In this document: positions 17,320 to 26,940 of the stretch, piece by piece
Position numbering within the stretch: the stretch's first letter is position 1
Layout of the letters: each line of letters begins with the position of its first letter
Origin: Actinopolyspora saharensis
GTDB lineage: Bacteria; Actinomycetota; Actinomycetes; Mycobacteriales; Pseudonocardiaceae
Direction of reading: 5' to 3'
Assembly (NCBI RefSeq): GCF_900100925.1
Contig: NZ_FNKO01000001.1
Span: forward strand, 124,001 to 188,000
DNA: 64,000 nucleotides
Program-made: the position numbers and the translations under genes
The notes under the pieces: model-generated
What the model saw: only the letters and a program-made list of their open reading frames with translations
The model's database searches: none
What the model was told of the DNA's origin: nothing

Positions 17320-19281
17320 GTGACGCTGCTGGAGTCCGTGCACAGTCCGGCCGATGTACAGCGCCTGGAGCACGGTGAGTTGGTTGAGCTCGCCGCCGAG
17401 ATCAGATCCTTCTTGATCGACAAGATCTCGCGCACCGGAGGGCACCTCGGGCCGAACCTGGGTGCGGTTGAACTGACTCTGGCCGTGCACCGGGCGTTCG
17501 ACTCACCGCACGACGCGGTCGTGTTCGACACCGGGCACCAAGCCTACGTGCACAAGATCATCACCGGTAGGCAGGAGGGCTTCGACCGGCTGCGCAAGCG
17601 CGGAGGGCTGTCCGGCTACCCCTCCCGCGCGGAGAGCGAGCACGACCTGGTGGAGAACAGCCACGCCTCCACCTCCCTGTCGTACGCGGACGGGCTGGCG
17701 CGGGCCTTTCAGCTCGGCAGGACCGACCGGCACGTCGTCGCCGTGGTCGGCGACGGCGCGTTGACCGGAGGCATGTGCTGGGAGGCGTTGAACAACATCG
17801 CCGCCGACCAGGAACGTCCCCTCGTCATCGTCGTCAACGACAACGGCCGCTCCTACGCCCCCACGATCGGCGGGCTGGCCGAGCACCTCGCCTCGCTGCG
17901 GTTGCGCCCCGGCTACGAACGGGCCCTGGAGAACGGCAGGCGAACCGTGCGCAACCTGCCCGTGGTGGGCAGGCCCCTGTACACGGGGCTGCACGCGGCG
18001 AAGCGCGGGATCAAGGACGCGCTGAGCCCGCAGGTGATGTTCTCCGACCTGGGGATCAAGTACCTGGGGCCGGTCGACGGCCACGACTTCAAGGCGCTGG
18101 ATTACGCACTGGGCATGGCCAAGACCTTCGGCGGTCCGGTCATCGTCCACGCGGTCACCCAGAAGGGCAACGGGTTCGCTCCGGCGGAGAATCACGAAGC
18201 GGACCAGATGCACCAGGTCAAGGTCATGGACCCGAACACGGGCGCCCCGACCGGTCCGAGCGCGACCAGCTGGACCAGCGTGTTCTCCGACGAACTGGTC
18301 CGGATCGGCGGGGAGCGCGAGGACGTCGTGGCGATAACCGGCGCGATGCTCGGGCCGACGGGACTGGACAAGTTCGGCAAGCACTACCCCGACAGGTGCG
18401 TGGACGTGGGCATCGCCGAGCAGCACGGCATGACCTCGGCCGCGGGGATGGCCATGGCGGGGCTGCACCCCGTCTTCGCGGTCTACTCCACGTTCCTGAA
18501 CCGGGCGTTCGACCAGCTGCTCATGGACGTGGCGCTGCACCGCCAGCCGGTGACGGTGACGCTGGACCGCTCCGGGGTGACCGGGGACGACGGCCCCAGC
18601 CACAACGGGATGTGGGACCTGTCCGTGCTGGGCATGATCCCCGGGCTCGGGGTGGCCGCCCCGCGGGACTCGGAAACCCTGCGCGAGGAGCTGCGCGAGG
18701 CGGTCGCCGTCGACGACGGTCCCACGGCGGTGCGCTTCCCCAAGGGCACCGTCATCGAGGAGGTCCCCGCGCTCGAGCGGGTGGACGGGGTGGACGTGCT
18801 GCGTCGTCCCGCCGAGCACGAGAACCCCGATGTGCTGCTGGGAGCGGTGGGAGCCTTCGCGGAGATGGCCGTGGCCGCGGCGGAGCGGCTCTCGGACCAG
18901 GGCATCGGGGTGACCGTGGTCGACCCGCGCTGGGTGAGTCCCGTGCCGGAGGCCATGCTCGACTTCGCCGGACGGCACCGCCTGGTGGTCACCCTGGAGG
19001 ACTGCGGCAGGCACGGCGGCTTCGGCTGGTCGATGGCCGCCGCGCTCCGCGACGCCGAGATGGACGTCCCGCTGCGGGACCTCGCCATCCCGAACCGCTT
19101 CCTGGACCACGCCTCGCGGAGCGAGGTGCTCGCCGAGCTGGGGCTGACGGAGCAGGACGTGGCCCGGCGGATCACCGAGTGGGTGGCGGACCGGCTCGAG
19201 GGACGTCTGGAGGGCTCGACTCCCCAGGTCGCGGAGCTGGACACCTCCCGTTCGGAGGCGAGCGATCTCTCGGAGTCCTGA
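17320..19281 (+). CDS. dxs: 1-deoxy-D-xylulose-5-phosphate synthase
   Basis: First enzyme of the MEP isoprenoid pathway: condenses pyruvate and glyceraldehyde-3-phosphate to DXP, using thiamine diphosphate. The 653-aa protein shows [16 protein letters not shown], the ThDP motif [25 protein letters not shown] and, in the pyrimidine domain, the catalytic-Glu region [19 protein letters not shown], with [17 protein letters not shown] after it. A C-terminal transketolase domain follows. GTG 17320 has GGTGGAGC upstream. A two-component system starts 36 bp downstream; M. tuberculosis instead has rnd after dxs1, so an insertion separates them here. Confidence 0.97.
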   Translation: MTLLESVHSPADVQRLEHGELVELAAEIRSFLIDKISRTGGHLGPNLGAVELTLAVHRAFDSPHDAVVFDTGHQAYVHKIITGRQEGFDRLRKRGGLSGYPSRAESEHDLVENSHASTSLSYADGLARAFQLGRTDRHVVAVVGDGALTGGMCWEALNNIAADQERPLVIVVNDNGRSYAPTIGGLAEHLASLRLRPGYERALENGRRTVRNLPVVGRPLYTGLHAAKRGIKDALSPQVMFSDLGIKYLGPVDGHDFKALDYALGMAKTFGGPVIVHAVTQKGNGFAPAENHEADQMHQVKVMDPNTGAPTGPSATSWTSVFSDELVRIGGEREDVVAITGAMLGPTGLDKFGKHYPDRCVDVGIAEQHGMTSAAGMAMAGLHPVFAVYSTFLNRAFDQLLMDVALHRQPVTVTLDRSGVTGDDGPSHNGMWDLSVLGMIPGLGVAAPRDSETLREELREAVAVDDGPTAVRFPKGTVIEEVPALERVDGVDVLRRPAEHENPDVLLGAVGAFAEMAVAAAERLSDQGIGVTVVDPRWVSPVPEAMLDFAGRHRLVVTLEDCGRHGGFGWSMAAALRDAEMDVPLRDLAIPNRFLDHASRSEVLAELGLTEQDVARRITEWVADRLEGRLEGSTPQVAELDTSRSEASDLSES

Positions 19282-19305
19282 TCGTCGACGAGAGCGTCGC
19301 TGTGG

Positions 19306-19311
19306 CAGGCT
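19306..19311 (+). promoter_or_regulatory. Possible -10 of leaderless response-regulator transcript
   Basis: CAGGCT, 6 nt before GTG 19318. It deviates from TANNNT at the first base but has the same spacing as the other leaderless candidates. The gene could instead be read through from dxs. Confidence 0.3.
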
Positions 19312-19317
19312 GAAGAC

Positions 19318-20022
19318 GTGCGGATCCTTGTGGTGGAGGACGAACAGCCGCTGGCCGACGCCGTAGCGCGTGGGCTGCGGCGTGAGGGCCTGGCCGTCGA
19401 CATCGCCTACGACGGGCCCGACGGCCAGGAGAAGGCGGCGGTCACCAGATACGACGTGATCGTGCTGGACCGGGACCTGCCCCGGCTCTCCGGGGACGAG
19501 CTCTGCAGGGAGATCGTCGCTTCCGAGGCGCTGACCAGGGTGCTGATGCTCACGGCCAGCGGCAGCGTCGAGGACCGGGTGGAGGGGCTCTCACTGGGAG
19601 CCGATGACTACCTGGCCAAGCCGTTCGCCTTCAACGAGCTCGTCGCCCGGGTGCGCGCCTTGGGCAGACGTTCCACTCCTGCGGTCCCTCCGGTGCTGAC
19701 GGCGACCGAGCTCGTGCTCGACTCAGCCCGGAGGAGGGTCCGCAGACCCGGCGGGGAGATGGACCTGACCCGCAAGGAGTTCGGCGTTCTCGAGGTGCTG
19801 CTCGCCGCTGACGGGGCTGTGGTCAGCTCGGAGGAACTGCTGGAGCGGGTGTGGGACGAGCACGCGGACCCCTTCACCACGACCGTTCGGGTGACCGTGA
19901 TGACCCTGCGCAAGAAGCTCGGTGAGCCGGGAGTGATCGACACCGTGGTCGGATCCGGTTACCGGATCCCCTCGGCGGGGGCCGAGGTGGTGCTGGACAC
20001 CTCCGACGCGGGTCGGAGTTGA
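19318..20022 (+). CDS. OmpR-family response regulator
   Basis: A 234-aa two-domain regulator. The receiver starts RILVVEDEQPLADAV, with the phospho-acceptor Asp in VIVLDRDLPRLSGDEL and the conserved Lys in YLAKPF. The C-terminal winged helix-turn-helix runs from about residue 128 to 222 and ends with the wing GSGYRIP. GTG 19318 follows dxs by 36 bp. Its stop overlaps the kinase ATG by one base (TGATG), so the pair is co-translated. The layout resembles PrrA/MtrA-class regulators; targets unknown. Confidence 0.93.
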   Translation: MRILVVEDEQPLADAVARGLRREGLAVDIAYDGPDGQEKAAVTRYDVIVLDRDLPRLSGDELCREIVASEALTRVLMLTASGSVEDRVEGLSLGADDYLAKPFAFNELVARVRALGRRSTPAVPPVLTATELVLDSARRRVRRPGGEMDLTRKEFGVLEVLLAADGAVVSSEELLERVWDEHADPFTTTVRVTVMTLRKKLGEPGVIDTVVGSGYRIPSAGAEVVLDTSDAGRS

Positions 20023-21194
20023 TGTCCTTCCCGGAGGATTCCCCGGGGCGGTTCTCCGCGCCGAGCCGGACCAGGCGTGGCCCCGGGCTGCGGCTTCGAC
20101 TGACGATGCTGGCCACGGCGCTCGTGGCCGCGGTCGGTGCGTTGCTGTTGTGGCTCGGCTGGTTGCTGGTGGGCGACGTGGTCGCGGCTGTGCCCCGCAT
20201 GCCCGAGGGCACGACCGTGCGACTGGACGGGGCCGTGGTCTCCGCGGACGAGGTGGGGGCCGCGCTGCGCAACCACGCCAGGAGCCAGATCCTGTCGGTG
20301 GGGGCGGTGGCCTTCGTCAGCGTCGTGCTCGCCGCGGCCGTGCTGTCCTGGTCGGTCTGCGGGAGGGTGCTGCGCCCCCTCAACGAGGTGACCGGAACGG
20401 CTCGGAGGTTGACCGCACGCTCGCTGGGCAGCCGGATCGAGCTCGACGGTCCGCGGGACGAGGTGGCCGAGCTCGCCGACACCTTCGACGGGATGCTGGA
20501 CAGGTTGCAGACGGCGTTCGAGTCGCAGCACCGGTTCGTGGCGAACGCGAGTCACGAGCTGCGCACGCCGTTGTCGGTCATCCGCACCGAGCTGGACGTC
20601 ACGCTGTCCGATCCGCGGGCCGACGCCGCGGAGCTGCGCAGGATGGCCGAGGTGGTCCGCGAGGCCACGGCCAAGTCGGAGCGGCTGGTCGAGTCGCTGC
20701 TGCTGCTGGCCCGCACCGAGGGAACCGAGCTCCCGGACCGGGAGCGGGTCGATCTCACCGAGATCGCGGGGAACGCGTTGAGCAGCATCGCCACCGAGGT
20801 CACCGCCGCGGAGCTGCGCGTGACGACCGGTTGCGCCCCCGCGGTCGCGATGGGCGATTCCGCGCTGCTCGAACGGGTGGCGGGCAACCTGTTGGAGAAC
20901 TCGGTGCGGCACAACGTCCACGGCGGATGGGTCGAGGTCGACACCGGGGTTTCCGGCAGGTGGGCCTTCCTGACGGTTTCCTCCTCCGGGAATCGGGTGG
21001 ACGCGGAACGGGTGGAGAACCTGTTCGAGCCCTTCCGCAGGGCGGGAGCCGAGCGCACGAGTCGCACGGGGGCGGGGCTGGGGCTCTCCGTCGTGCGTGC
21101 CGCCGCCGCGGCGCACGGCGGGCATGTGCGGGCCGAGCCGATCGCCGGTGGGGGATTGACCGTGACGGTGTGGGTGCCCGCGGCGGGGGAGTAA
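20022..21194 (+). CDS. Sensor histidine kinase of the OmpR-type pair
   Basis: A 390-aa membrane kinase with two transmembrane helices (about residues 27-55 and 90-112) flanking a small periplasmic loop, then a HAMP linker, the H-box NASHELRTPLSVIRTEL with the phosphorylated His, an N-box ERVAGNLLENSVRHN and an HATPase ending in LFEPFRR and GAGLGLSVVRAAAAAHGG. The sensory loop is only about 35 residues, so it may sense the membrane or cation state. ATG 20022 overlaps the regulator stop. No neighbour hints at the stimulus. Confidence 0.92.
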   Translation: MSFPEDSPGRFSAPSRTRRGPGLRLRLTMLATALVAAVGALLLWLGWLLVGDVVAAVPRMPEGTTVRLDGAVVSADEVGAALRNHARSQILSVGAVAFVSVVLAAAVLSWSVCGRVLRPLNEVTGTARRLTARSLGSRIELDGPRDEVAELADTFDGMLDRLQTAFESQHRFVANASHELRTPLSVIRTELDVTLSDPRADAAELRRMAEVVREATAKSERLVESLLLLARTEGTELPDRERVDLTEIAGNALSSIATEVTAAELRVTTGCAPAVAMGDSALLERVAGNLLENSVRHNVHGGWVEVDTGVSGRWAFLTVSSSGNRVDAERVENLFEPFRRAGAERTSRTGAGLGLSVVRAAAAAHGGHVRAEPIAGGGLTVTVWVPAAGE

Positions 21195-21231
21195 CCGCCA
21201 CGTCCGGCACGTCCCGGAGGGGCGGCACGTC

Positions 21232-21813
21232 CTAGAGGCGCAGCGCGGCGATGTCGACTTCGACGGGTTCGGGCGCCTCGGCGACGCGCACCGCCCCCTC
21301 GCCGGCGCGGACCGAAGTGGCCGGCACGTAGTGCCCCCGGTCCAGCCGGTAGGTGACGAGCTCGGTCGGCCCCCGGTTGTCCTGGGCCACGCTCCAGAAG
21401 GAGGGCACTCCCGCGCGGGCGTAGGCGTCCAGCTTGTCCCGCTGCTCCCGCGGGCTGTTTCCCGGGGACCAGATCTCACCCGCGAGCAGGACGTGCTCGG
21501 GACCGAACGAGGTCCCGACGGGCGCGGTGTCCAGCACGACGAAGTCCGGGATCAGCGCGGTCCGCTGCTCGGAGCCGATCTCCACCCCGACGCCGCCCAC
21601 CGCGTACAGCTCGGAACGGCTCGCCTCACGCAACGCGTTCTTGAACAGCAGGATGATTTCGTTCTCGGCCCACTGGTGCGGGCCGCTCGGCGGTGGCGTC
21701 ACCAGCCAGTACCCCTCGAGCAGTTCCAGGCGCGACCCGTCGGCGCGGGCGGGCAGCGCGTGCCAGTCGTCGATCGTGAACGGGCCGATCTCGTGCTGTA
21801 CAAGGGCGGTCAC
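21232..21813 (-). CDS. Uma2 family (DUF820) putative restriction-endonuclease-fold protein
   Basis: A 193-aa PD-(D/E)xK-fold protein. The likely active-site residues sit in ALIPDFVVLD and in GEIWSPGNSPREQRDKLDAYARAGVPSFWSVA, the classic DUF820 signature. The start is GTG 21813 with AGAGGTGA upstream. No methyltransferase or antitoxin gene sits beside it, so this is a solitary Uma2 protein as often found in actinomycetes and cyanobacteria. Biological role unknown; active-site preservation suggests nuclease ability but not a target. Confidence 0.87.
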   Translation of the reverse strand: MTALVQHEIGPFTIDDWHALPARADGSRLELLEGYWLVTPPPSGPHQWAENEIILLFKNALREASRSELYAVGGVGVEIGSEQRTALIPDFVVLDTAPVGTSFGPEHVLLAGEIWSPGNSPREQRDKLDAYARAGVPSFWSVAQDNRGPTELVTYRLDRGHYVPATSVRAGEGAVRVAEAPEPVEVDIAALRL

Positions 21814-21890
21814 CGAGCATCACCTCTTTCGCGATTCATCATGCCACAGCGTGGAACCGCGGCGGCACCGGCACGAGCGCGCACGAGAGA

Positions 21891-21922
21891 GGGCCGGGAC
21901 GGTTCGCGAACCGTCCCGGCCC
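21891..21922 (-). terminator. Perfect 32-bp palindrome, terminator of fadAB
   Basis: The whole 32-base segment is self-complementary, with gggccgggacggttcg at 21891-21906 followed by its complement. It lies about 95 bp after the fadB stop and before the Uma2 gene on the same strand. There is no T-run. Confidence 0.6.
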
Positions 21923-22015
21923 GAAGGGGGTGCCCCGACTCGGTCGGCGCGGCGCGGGCCGCGCCGGAGCGACCACCGGGGCGAGGTCGGCACCGACCCG
22001 ACCGGAGAGCTCCGG

Positions 22016-24124
22016 TCAGGAGTTCGGCACGCTCGCGACTCCCGGCTCGAGGAACCGCTTGCCGTTGACCGACTCGGAGTAGCCCGCGCGGTCCAGGTAG
22101 GGGGTGATCCCGCCCAACCAGAAGGGCCATCCCGCTCCGAGGAGCATGCACAGGTCGAGGTCGGGGGCCTCGACCACCACGTCCTCGTCCAGCATGATCC
22201 GGGCTTCCTCGGCCAGCGCGCGCAGCGCCCGGTCGCGGACCTGCTCCGCGGACAGCGGGTTGTCGCCCTGCTTCCAGAGCTCGGCGACCTCGGGGTCGAC
22301 GATCTGGTTGCCCGCCTCGTCGGTGGTCCACACGGACGTCTTGCCCGCCTCGACGAACCGCTGCAGGTTGTCGCTGAGCCCGAAGCGGTCCGGGTAGGCG
22401 GCGTGCATGGTCTCGTTGACGTGCTGGGCGATGGCCGGACCGACCAGCTGCAACAGCACCATCGGGCTCATCGGCAGGCCCAGCGGCTCCAGCGCCCGGT
22501 CGGCGACCTCGAAGGGGGTGCCCTCGTCGACCGAGGCGATGACCTCGCCGAGGAAACGGGTCAGCAGCCTGTTGACCACGAAAGCGGGCGCGTCGGCGAC
22601 CAGCACGCAGGACTTCTTGAGCTTCTTGCCGACCGCGAAGGCCGTGGCCAGCGTCGCGTCGTCCGTGCGCTCACCGCGCACGATCTCCAGCAGCGGCAGC
22701 ACCGCCACGGGGTTGAAGAAGTGGAACCCGACGACGCGCTCCGGGTGGGCCAGCTCCGCGCCCATCTCGCTGACCGACAGCGAGGAGGTGTTGGTGGCCA
22801 GCACGGCCTCGGAGGAGATGTGCTGCTCGAGCTCGCCGAAGACCTGCCGCTTGACCGACATCTCCTCGAACACGGCCTCGATGATGAAGTCGGCGTCGGC
22901 GAAGGCCCGCTTGTCGAGCGAACCGGTGACCAGCTCCTTGAGCCGGTTCACTCCGTCGGCCGAGAGACGGCCCTTCTCCGCGAGCTTGTCGATCTCGCCG
23001 TGCACGTAGGCGACGCCCTTGTCGATGCGCTCCTGGTCGACGTCGGTCAGCACGACCGGCACCTCCAGGCGCCGCGCGAACAGCAGGGCGAGCTGGCCCG
23101 CCATGAGGCCCGCGCCGACCACACCGACCTTGTTGACGTCCCTGGCCAGGGACTTGTCCGGAGCTCCGGCGGGTTTCTTCGCCCGCTTCTGGGTCAGGTC
23201 GAAGGCGTACAGCCCGGACCGCAGCTCGTCGGACATCAGGGCGTCGGCCAGCGCCTCGGTCTCGGCCGCGTAGCCCTCGTCCAGGTCGCTGTTCCTGGCG
23301 AGCTCGATCAGCTCGACCGCCTTGTCCACGGCGGGGGAAGCCCCGTGCGTCTTGGAGGCGACGAGCTCCTTGGCGCGGTTGATCGCGTCGTCCCAGGCCT
23401 GCCCCCGGTCGATCTCGGGGCGCCGCACGGTCTGCTCCCCGTTGACCACGCGGGCGGCCCAGCGCGCCGATTCCTCGAGGAAGTCCGCCGACTCCAGCTC
23501 GACGTCGAAGATGCCCATGCCGGTCGCCTTGCCGGGCTTGAGCATCTTGTTCTGGTTGAGCGCGTTCTCCAGGATGACGCTGACGGCCTGGTCCGCGCCG
23601 ATCAGGTTCGGCAGCAGCTGGGTGCCGCCCCAGCCGGGGAACAACCCGAGGAAGCACTCCGGGAACGCGATGGCGCTCACGTTGTCGGCCACCGTGCGGT
23701 AGTGGCAGGAGAGGGCGAGCTCCAGCCCACCACCCAGCGCGGCCCCGTTGACGAAGGCGAAGGTGGGAACCGGCGATTCCGTGAGCCTGCGGAACACGTC
23801 GTGCCCGGTCTTGGCGATCCGGTGCGCGTGCTCGCGCTCCGTGATCCGGCCGATCCCGCTCAGATCGGCCCCGACCGCGAACACGAAGGGCTTGCCGGTG
23901 ACCGCGATCGCCGCGGGCTCCGCGGCGAAGGCCTCGTCCAGCGCCTTGTCCAGCGCGGTGAGCCCGGCGGGACCGAAGGTGGAGGGCTTGGTGTGGTCGT
24001 GGCCGTTGTCGATGGTGACCAGCGCGAGCTTGCCGTTCAGCCCGGGGACGTCGACCAGGCGGGTGCGGGCCTCGGTGACGACCTCGTCGGGGAACAGCGC
24101 TGCGAAATCGGTCTCGGTGCTCAC
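22016..24124 (-). CDS. fadB: Fatty-acid oxidation multifunctional protein: enoyl-CoA hydratase / 3-hydroxyacyl-CoA dehydrogenase
   Basis: A 702-aa alpha-subunit-type beta-oxidation enzyme. The N-terminal hydratase domain has the oxyanion-hole segment AVGADLSG, GAALGGGLELALSCH (first catalytic Glu) and FPECFLGLFPGWGGTQ (second Glu). A 3-hydroxyacyl-CoA dehydrogenase domain begins around residue 330 with the NAD motif VGVVGAGLMAGQ and contains GFHFFNPVAVLPLLEIV (catalytic His); two C-terminal HAD domains follow. GTG 24124 overlaps the thiolase stop by 4 bases (GTGA), so the two subunits are coupled. The longer frame upstream is antisense-like noise inside fadA. Resembles Rv0860. Confidence 0.94.
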   Translation of the reverse strand: MSTETDFAALFPDEVVTEARTRLVDVPGLNGKLALVTIDNGHDHTKPSTFGPAGLTALDKALDEAFAAEPAAIAVTGKPFVFAVGADLSGIGRITEREHAHRIAKTGHDVFRRLTESPVPTFAFVNGAALGGGLELALSCHYRTVADNVSAIAFPECFLGLFPGWGGTQLLPNLIGADQAVSVILENALNQNKMLKPGKATGMGIFDVELESADFLEESARWAARVVNGEQTVRRPEIDRGQAWDDAINRAKELVASKTHGASPAVDKAVELIELARNSDLDEGYAAETEALADALMSDELRSGLYAFDLTQKRAKKPAGAPDKSLARDVNKVGVVGAGLMAGQLALLFARRLEVPVVLTDVDQERIDKGVAYVHGEIDKLAEKGRLSADGVNRLKELVTGSLDKRAFADADFIIEAVFEEMSVKRQVFGELEQHISSEAVLATNTSSLSVSEMGAELAHPERVVGFHFFNPVAVLPLLEIVRGERTDDATLATAFAVGKKLKKSCVLVADAPAFVVNRLLTRFLGEVIASVDEGTPFEVADRALEPLGLPMSPMVLLQLVGPAIAQHVNETMHAAYPDRFGLSDNLQRFVEAGKTSVWTTDEAGNQIVDPEVAELWKQGDNPLSAEQVRDRALRALAEEARIMLDEDVVVEAPDLDLCMLLGAGWPFWLGGITPYLDRAGYSESVNGKRFLEPGVASVPNS

Positions 24125-25392
24125 TTGGCGCCCCCAGCGGTCTCGTCGTGGTGCGGGTTTTCCCAGATGACGGTGCCGCCCATGCCGAAGCCCACGCACA
24201 TCGTCGTGATGCCGTAGCGGACCTCGGGATGCTCGGCGAACTGCCTGGAGAGCTGGGTCATCAGGCGGACCCCGGAGGAGGCCAGCGGGTGCCCGCAGGC
24301 GATGGCGCCACCCCAGGGGTTGACCCGTTCGTCGTCCTCGGCGATGCCGAAGTGGTCCAGGAAGGCGAGCACCTGCACGGCGAACGCCTCGTTGATCTCG
24401 AACAGGCCGATGTCGTCGATGGTCAGGCCTGCGCGGTCGAGGGCCTTCTCGGTGGCCGGTACCGGGCCCACCCCCATGACCTCCGGCTCCACGCCGGCGA
24501 AGGAGTAGCCGACCATGCGCATCCCGACCGGGAGTCCGAGGTCGTTCGCGGTGTGCTCGTCGGCGACCAGGCAGCCGGTGGCGCCGTCGTTGAGCCCGGC
24601 CGAGTTCCCGGGGGTCACCCTGCCGTGGGGGCGGAACGGAGTCTTCAGGCCCTCCAGGGATTCCACGGTGGTGCCGGGGCGCGGCGGTTCGTCGGCCGTG
24701 GCCAGCCCCCAGCCGTGCTCGGCGGAGCGGGTGGCCACCGGGGCCAGGTCCGCGGCGATCTTGCCCGCCGCGGCCGCCGCCTCGTAGCGCTGTTGGCTGC
24801 GGGCGGCGTAGGCGTCGGTGCGCTGCTTGGTCAGCTTCGGGTACCTGTCGTGCAGGTTTTCCGCGGTGGAGCCCATCACCAGCGCGGAGGAGTCGACCAG
24901 GTTGTCCGAGACGAACCTGGGGTTCGGGTCGACGCCCTCGCCCATCGGGTGGTTGCCCATGTGCTCGACGCCGCCCGCGAAGACGACGTCGTAGCCGCCG
25001 ATCCCGATGCCGCCGGCCGCGGTGGTCACGGCCGTCATGGCTCCGGCGCACATCCGGTCGATGGCGAACCCGGGAACGGACTTGGGCAGACCGGCGAGCA
25101 GCGCCGCGTTCCTGCCGATGGTCAGTCCCTGGTCACCGATCTGCGTGGTGGCCGCGACCGCGACTTCGTCGATCCGTTCGGGGGGAAGTTCGGGATGCCT
25201 GCGCAACAGTTCGCGGATGACCTTGACGATCATGTCGTCCGCGCGGGTCTCGGCGTACATGCCCTTCGGACCGGCTTTGCCGAACGGCGTGCGGACGCCG
25301 TCGACGAAGACCACGTTCCTGGGGGCACGCGGTGCTCCCGCCGATGCGGGGCCGCTGCTCGTGTCGGCTGATGCCGACGCAGGTGCTGCCAC
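24121..25392 (-). CDS. fadA: Acetyl-CoA C-acyltransferase (3-ketoacyl-CoA thiolase)
   Basis: A 423-aa thiolase that cleaves 3-ketoacyl-CoA with CoA to acetyl-CoA and a shortened acyl-CoA, completing the FadB cycle. Nucleophilic Cys lies in IDRMCAGAMTAV (about residue 112), the catalytic His in GGAIACGHPLASSG, and the second Cys in MCVGFGMGG. An extra Ala/Ser-rich N-terminus of about 25 residues precedes NVVFVDGVRTPFGK. GTG 25392 has AAGGAGC upstream. The promoter region carries two copies of a TTACCG-NN-CGGTAA palindrome placed to repress transcription. Confidence 0.94.
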   Translation of the reverse strand: MAAPASASADTSSGPASAGAPRAPRNVVFVDGVRTPFGKAGPKGMYAETRADDMIVKVIRELLRRHPELPPERIDEVAVAATTQIGDQGLTIGRNAALLAGLPKSVPGFAIDRMCAGAMTAVTTAAGGIGIGGYDVVFAGGVEHMGNHPMGEGVDPNPRFVSDNLVDSSALVMGSTAENLHDRYPKLTKQRTDAYAARSQQRYEAAAAAGKIAADLAPVATRSAEHGWGLATADEPPRPGTTVESLEGLKTPFRPHGRVTPGNSAGLNDGATGCLVADEHTANDLGLPVGMRMVGYSFAGVEPEVMGVGPVPATEKALDRAGLTIDDIGLFEINEAFAVQVLAFLDHFGIAEDDERVNPWGGAIACGHPLASSGVRLMTQLSRQFAEHPEVRYGITTMCVGFGMGGTVIWENPHHDETAGGAK

Positions 25393-25463
25393 GGCGTGCT
25401 CCTTCTCGATATGGGTACGCGCCAGGCCGGGCGGAGATGGCAGCCCGACGGAGGGCTACGCCG

Positions 25464-25477
25464 CTACCGGCCGGTAA
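25464..25477. promoter_or_regulatory. Operator-like palindrome 1 of fadAB
   Basis: ctaccggccggtaa differs from the palindrome ttaccggccggtaa at one end base. It lies over the expected fadA transcription start, downstream of the -10 on the minus strand. The full palindrome occurs again before hbd at 53058. Confidence 0.6.
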
Positions 25478-25482
25478 CGTGC

Positions 25483-25488
25483 ACTCTA
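25483..25488 (-). promoter_or_regulatory. -10 element of the fadAB promoter
   Basis: On the minus strand this reads TAGAGT. A -35-like TTACCG (25509-25504) lies 15 bp upstream inside operator copy 2, so operators bracket the -10. Confidence 0.5.
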
Positions 25489-25495
25489 GCGCTTA

Positions 25496-25509
25496 TTACC
25501 GATCGGTAA
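25496..25509. promoter_or_regulatory. Operator-like palindrome 2 of fadAB
   Basis: Perfect 14-bp palindrome ttaccgatcggtaa covering the -35 region of the fadAB promoter. Half-site TTACCG is shared with copy 1 and with the hbd upstream site. Probably bound by a TetR-type acyl-CoA-responsive repressor not present in this window. Confidence 0.65.
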
Positions 25510-25608
25510 CCAGCGGGATCGCTGTCTGCTGAACCACACTACGAATCCAACGGTCACACGTGGTTCCGGCCCTCCGCGGTGATCCGCGCCCGGCGCGGCT
25601 CCTCCGGG

Positions 25609-26853
25609 TCACTCCCCGGCCGTGCGCAACGCGTCCGCGATCGCCGCAGCGGTCAGCTCGACCTGCCACTGCCGCGCGCCGCGCTCGCTCAGCACCTCGG
25701 CCACCCGCTCCGGTCTGCACTCCTCGGGAGGCTGCCAGCACAACCTGCGCACGAGGTCGGGGAGCAGCAGGTTCTCCACCGGCAGGGCGTTCGCCTCGGC
25801 GATCCCGTTGAGCACGTTGCGCACGGCGTTCAACCGGGCAGCCGCGGCCGGATCCCGATCGTGCCACCGACTGGTCGGGGGAGGACCGTCGTTGGCCGGG
25901 TTGATCTCGGGAAGCTGGTCCGCGGGCAGCTGCTGGGCGGACTTCAGCGCGTCGAACCACTGCGCGACACGCCTGCGCTGCTGTTTGCCGCTGAAGACCG
26001 GCAGCGCAACCAGCTCCTCGCGCGTGCTCGGGTTCTGCTGAGCAGCTCGCACGATCGCGCTGTCCGGAAGCACGCGTCCGGGCGCGATGTCCTTGCGCCG
26101 GGCGAGTTCGTCCCGGGTGCGCCACAGCGCCCGCACGACGGCCAGCTGCCTGGGGTCGCGCAGCCGGTGTATCCCGGAGGTGCGCCGCCACGGTTCCGCC
26201 CGCGGGGCCGGTGGGGGAGCCGTGCGCACGGCCTCGAACTCCTGGAACGCCCAGTCGAGCTTGCCCTGCTGCTCCAGGTCCTCGTGCAGGGCGGCGCGGA
26301 GTTCGATGAGCAGCTCCACGTCGAGAGCGGCGTAGACCAGCCACTCGCGGGGCAGCGGCCTGCGGGACCAGTCCGCCGCACCGTGGCCCTTCTCCAGGCG
26401 GTAGGAGAGCAGCTTCTCGGCCAGCGCCCCGAGGGAGACGCGCTCGTAACCGGCCAGGCGTCCCGCCAGTTCCGTGTCGAAGAGCAGCTTCGGTTGCATC
26501 CCGAGCTCGGAAAGGCACGGAAGGTCCTGCGAAGCGGCGTGCAGTATCCACTCGACGTCGCTCAGCGCAGTGATGAGCGGTCCCAGCTCTCCCGCCAGCG
26601 CGATCGGGTCGATCAACACCGTTCCGGTGCCCTCGCGGCGTAACTGCAGCAGGTACGCCCGCTGGGAGTACCGATAGCCCGAGGCACGTTCGGTGTCGAT
26701 CGCGACCGGCCCGCTGCCCGCGGCCAGTGCCGCGGCGGCGAGACGAAGGGACCGGGTCTGCTCGACCACCGGTGGAACACCACCGGAGGGACGTGTCAGC
26801 AGTACCGGTTCGGAACGGTCCGGGTCGACGGAATCGGAGTGAACAGTATCCAC
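25609..26853 (-). CDS. rnd: Ribonuclease D-type 3'-5' exonuclease with HRDC domain
   Basis: A 414-aa DEDD-family 3'-5' exoribonuclease for tRNA/structured RNA processing. Motif I is AIDTERASGYRYSQRAYLLQ (DxE), motif II contains ILHAASQDLPCLSELG, and motif III is YAALDVELLIELR (YxxxD). An HRDC nucleic-acid-binding domain follows (RQLAVVRALWRTRDELARR...) and a second helical domain ends the protein. GTG 26853 was chosen over an upstream TTG (26895) because GGGAG precedes it, though the spacing is tight. The position matches Rv2681 after dxs, with the two-component and fad genes inserted between. Confidence 0.9.
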   Translation of the reverse strand: MDTVHSDSVDPDRSEPVLLTRPSGGVPPVVEQTRSLRLAAAALAAGSGPVAIDTERASGYRYSQRAYLLQLRREGTGTVLIDPIALAGELGPLITALSDVEWILHAASQDLPCLSELGMQPKLLFDTELAGRLAGYERVSLGALAEKLLSYRLEKGHGAADWSRRPLPREWLVYAALDVELLIELRAALHEDLEQQGKLDWAFQEFEAVRTAPPPAPRAEPWRRTSGIHRLRDPRQLAVVRALWRTRDELARRKDIAPGRVLPDSAIVRAAQQNPSTREELVALPVFSGKQQRRRVAQWFDALKSAQQLPADQLPEINPANDGPPPTSRWHDRDPAAAARLNAVRNVLNGIAEANALPVENLLLPDLVRRLCWQPPEECRPERVAEVLSERGARQWQVELTAAAIADALRTAGE

Positions 26854-26940
26854 GGCTCCCAGACGATACGTCCTGCCTCCGACCTGGTGAGCCAAATGGT
26901 CCGATTTCGTCGACCCGGCCCGCGCAACAGCGTTATCCGA

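Noticed and set aside
21232..21813. Restriction-modification or toxin-antitoxin system around the Uma2 gene
   Set aside because: No methyltransferase, antitoxin or partner gene adjoins; solitary Uma2 genes are common.
24124..25051. Open frame extending fadB upstream by about 300 codons
   Set aside because: The extension is antisense-like Arg/Gly-rich sequence inside fadA; GTG 24124 overlaps the fadA stop and starts a normal FadB protein.
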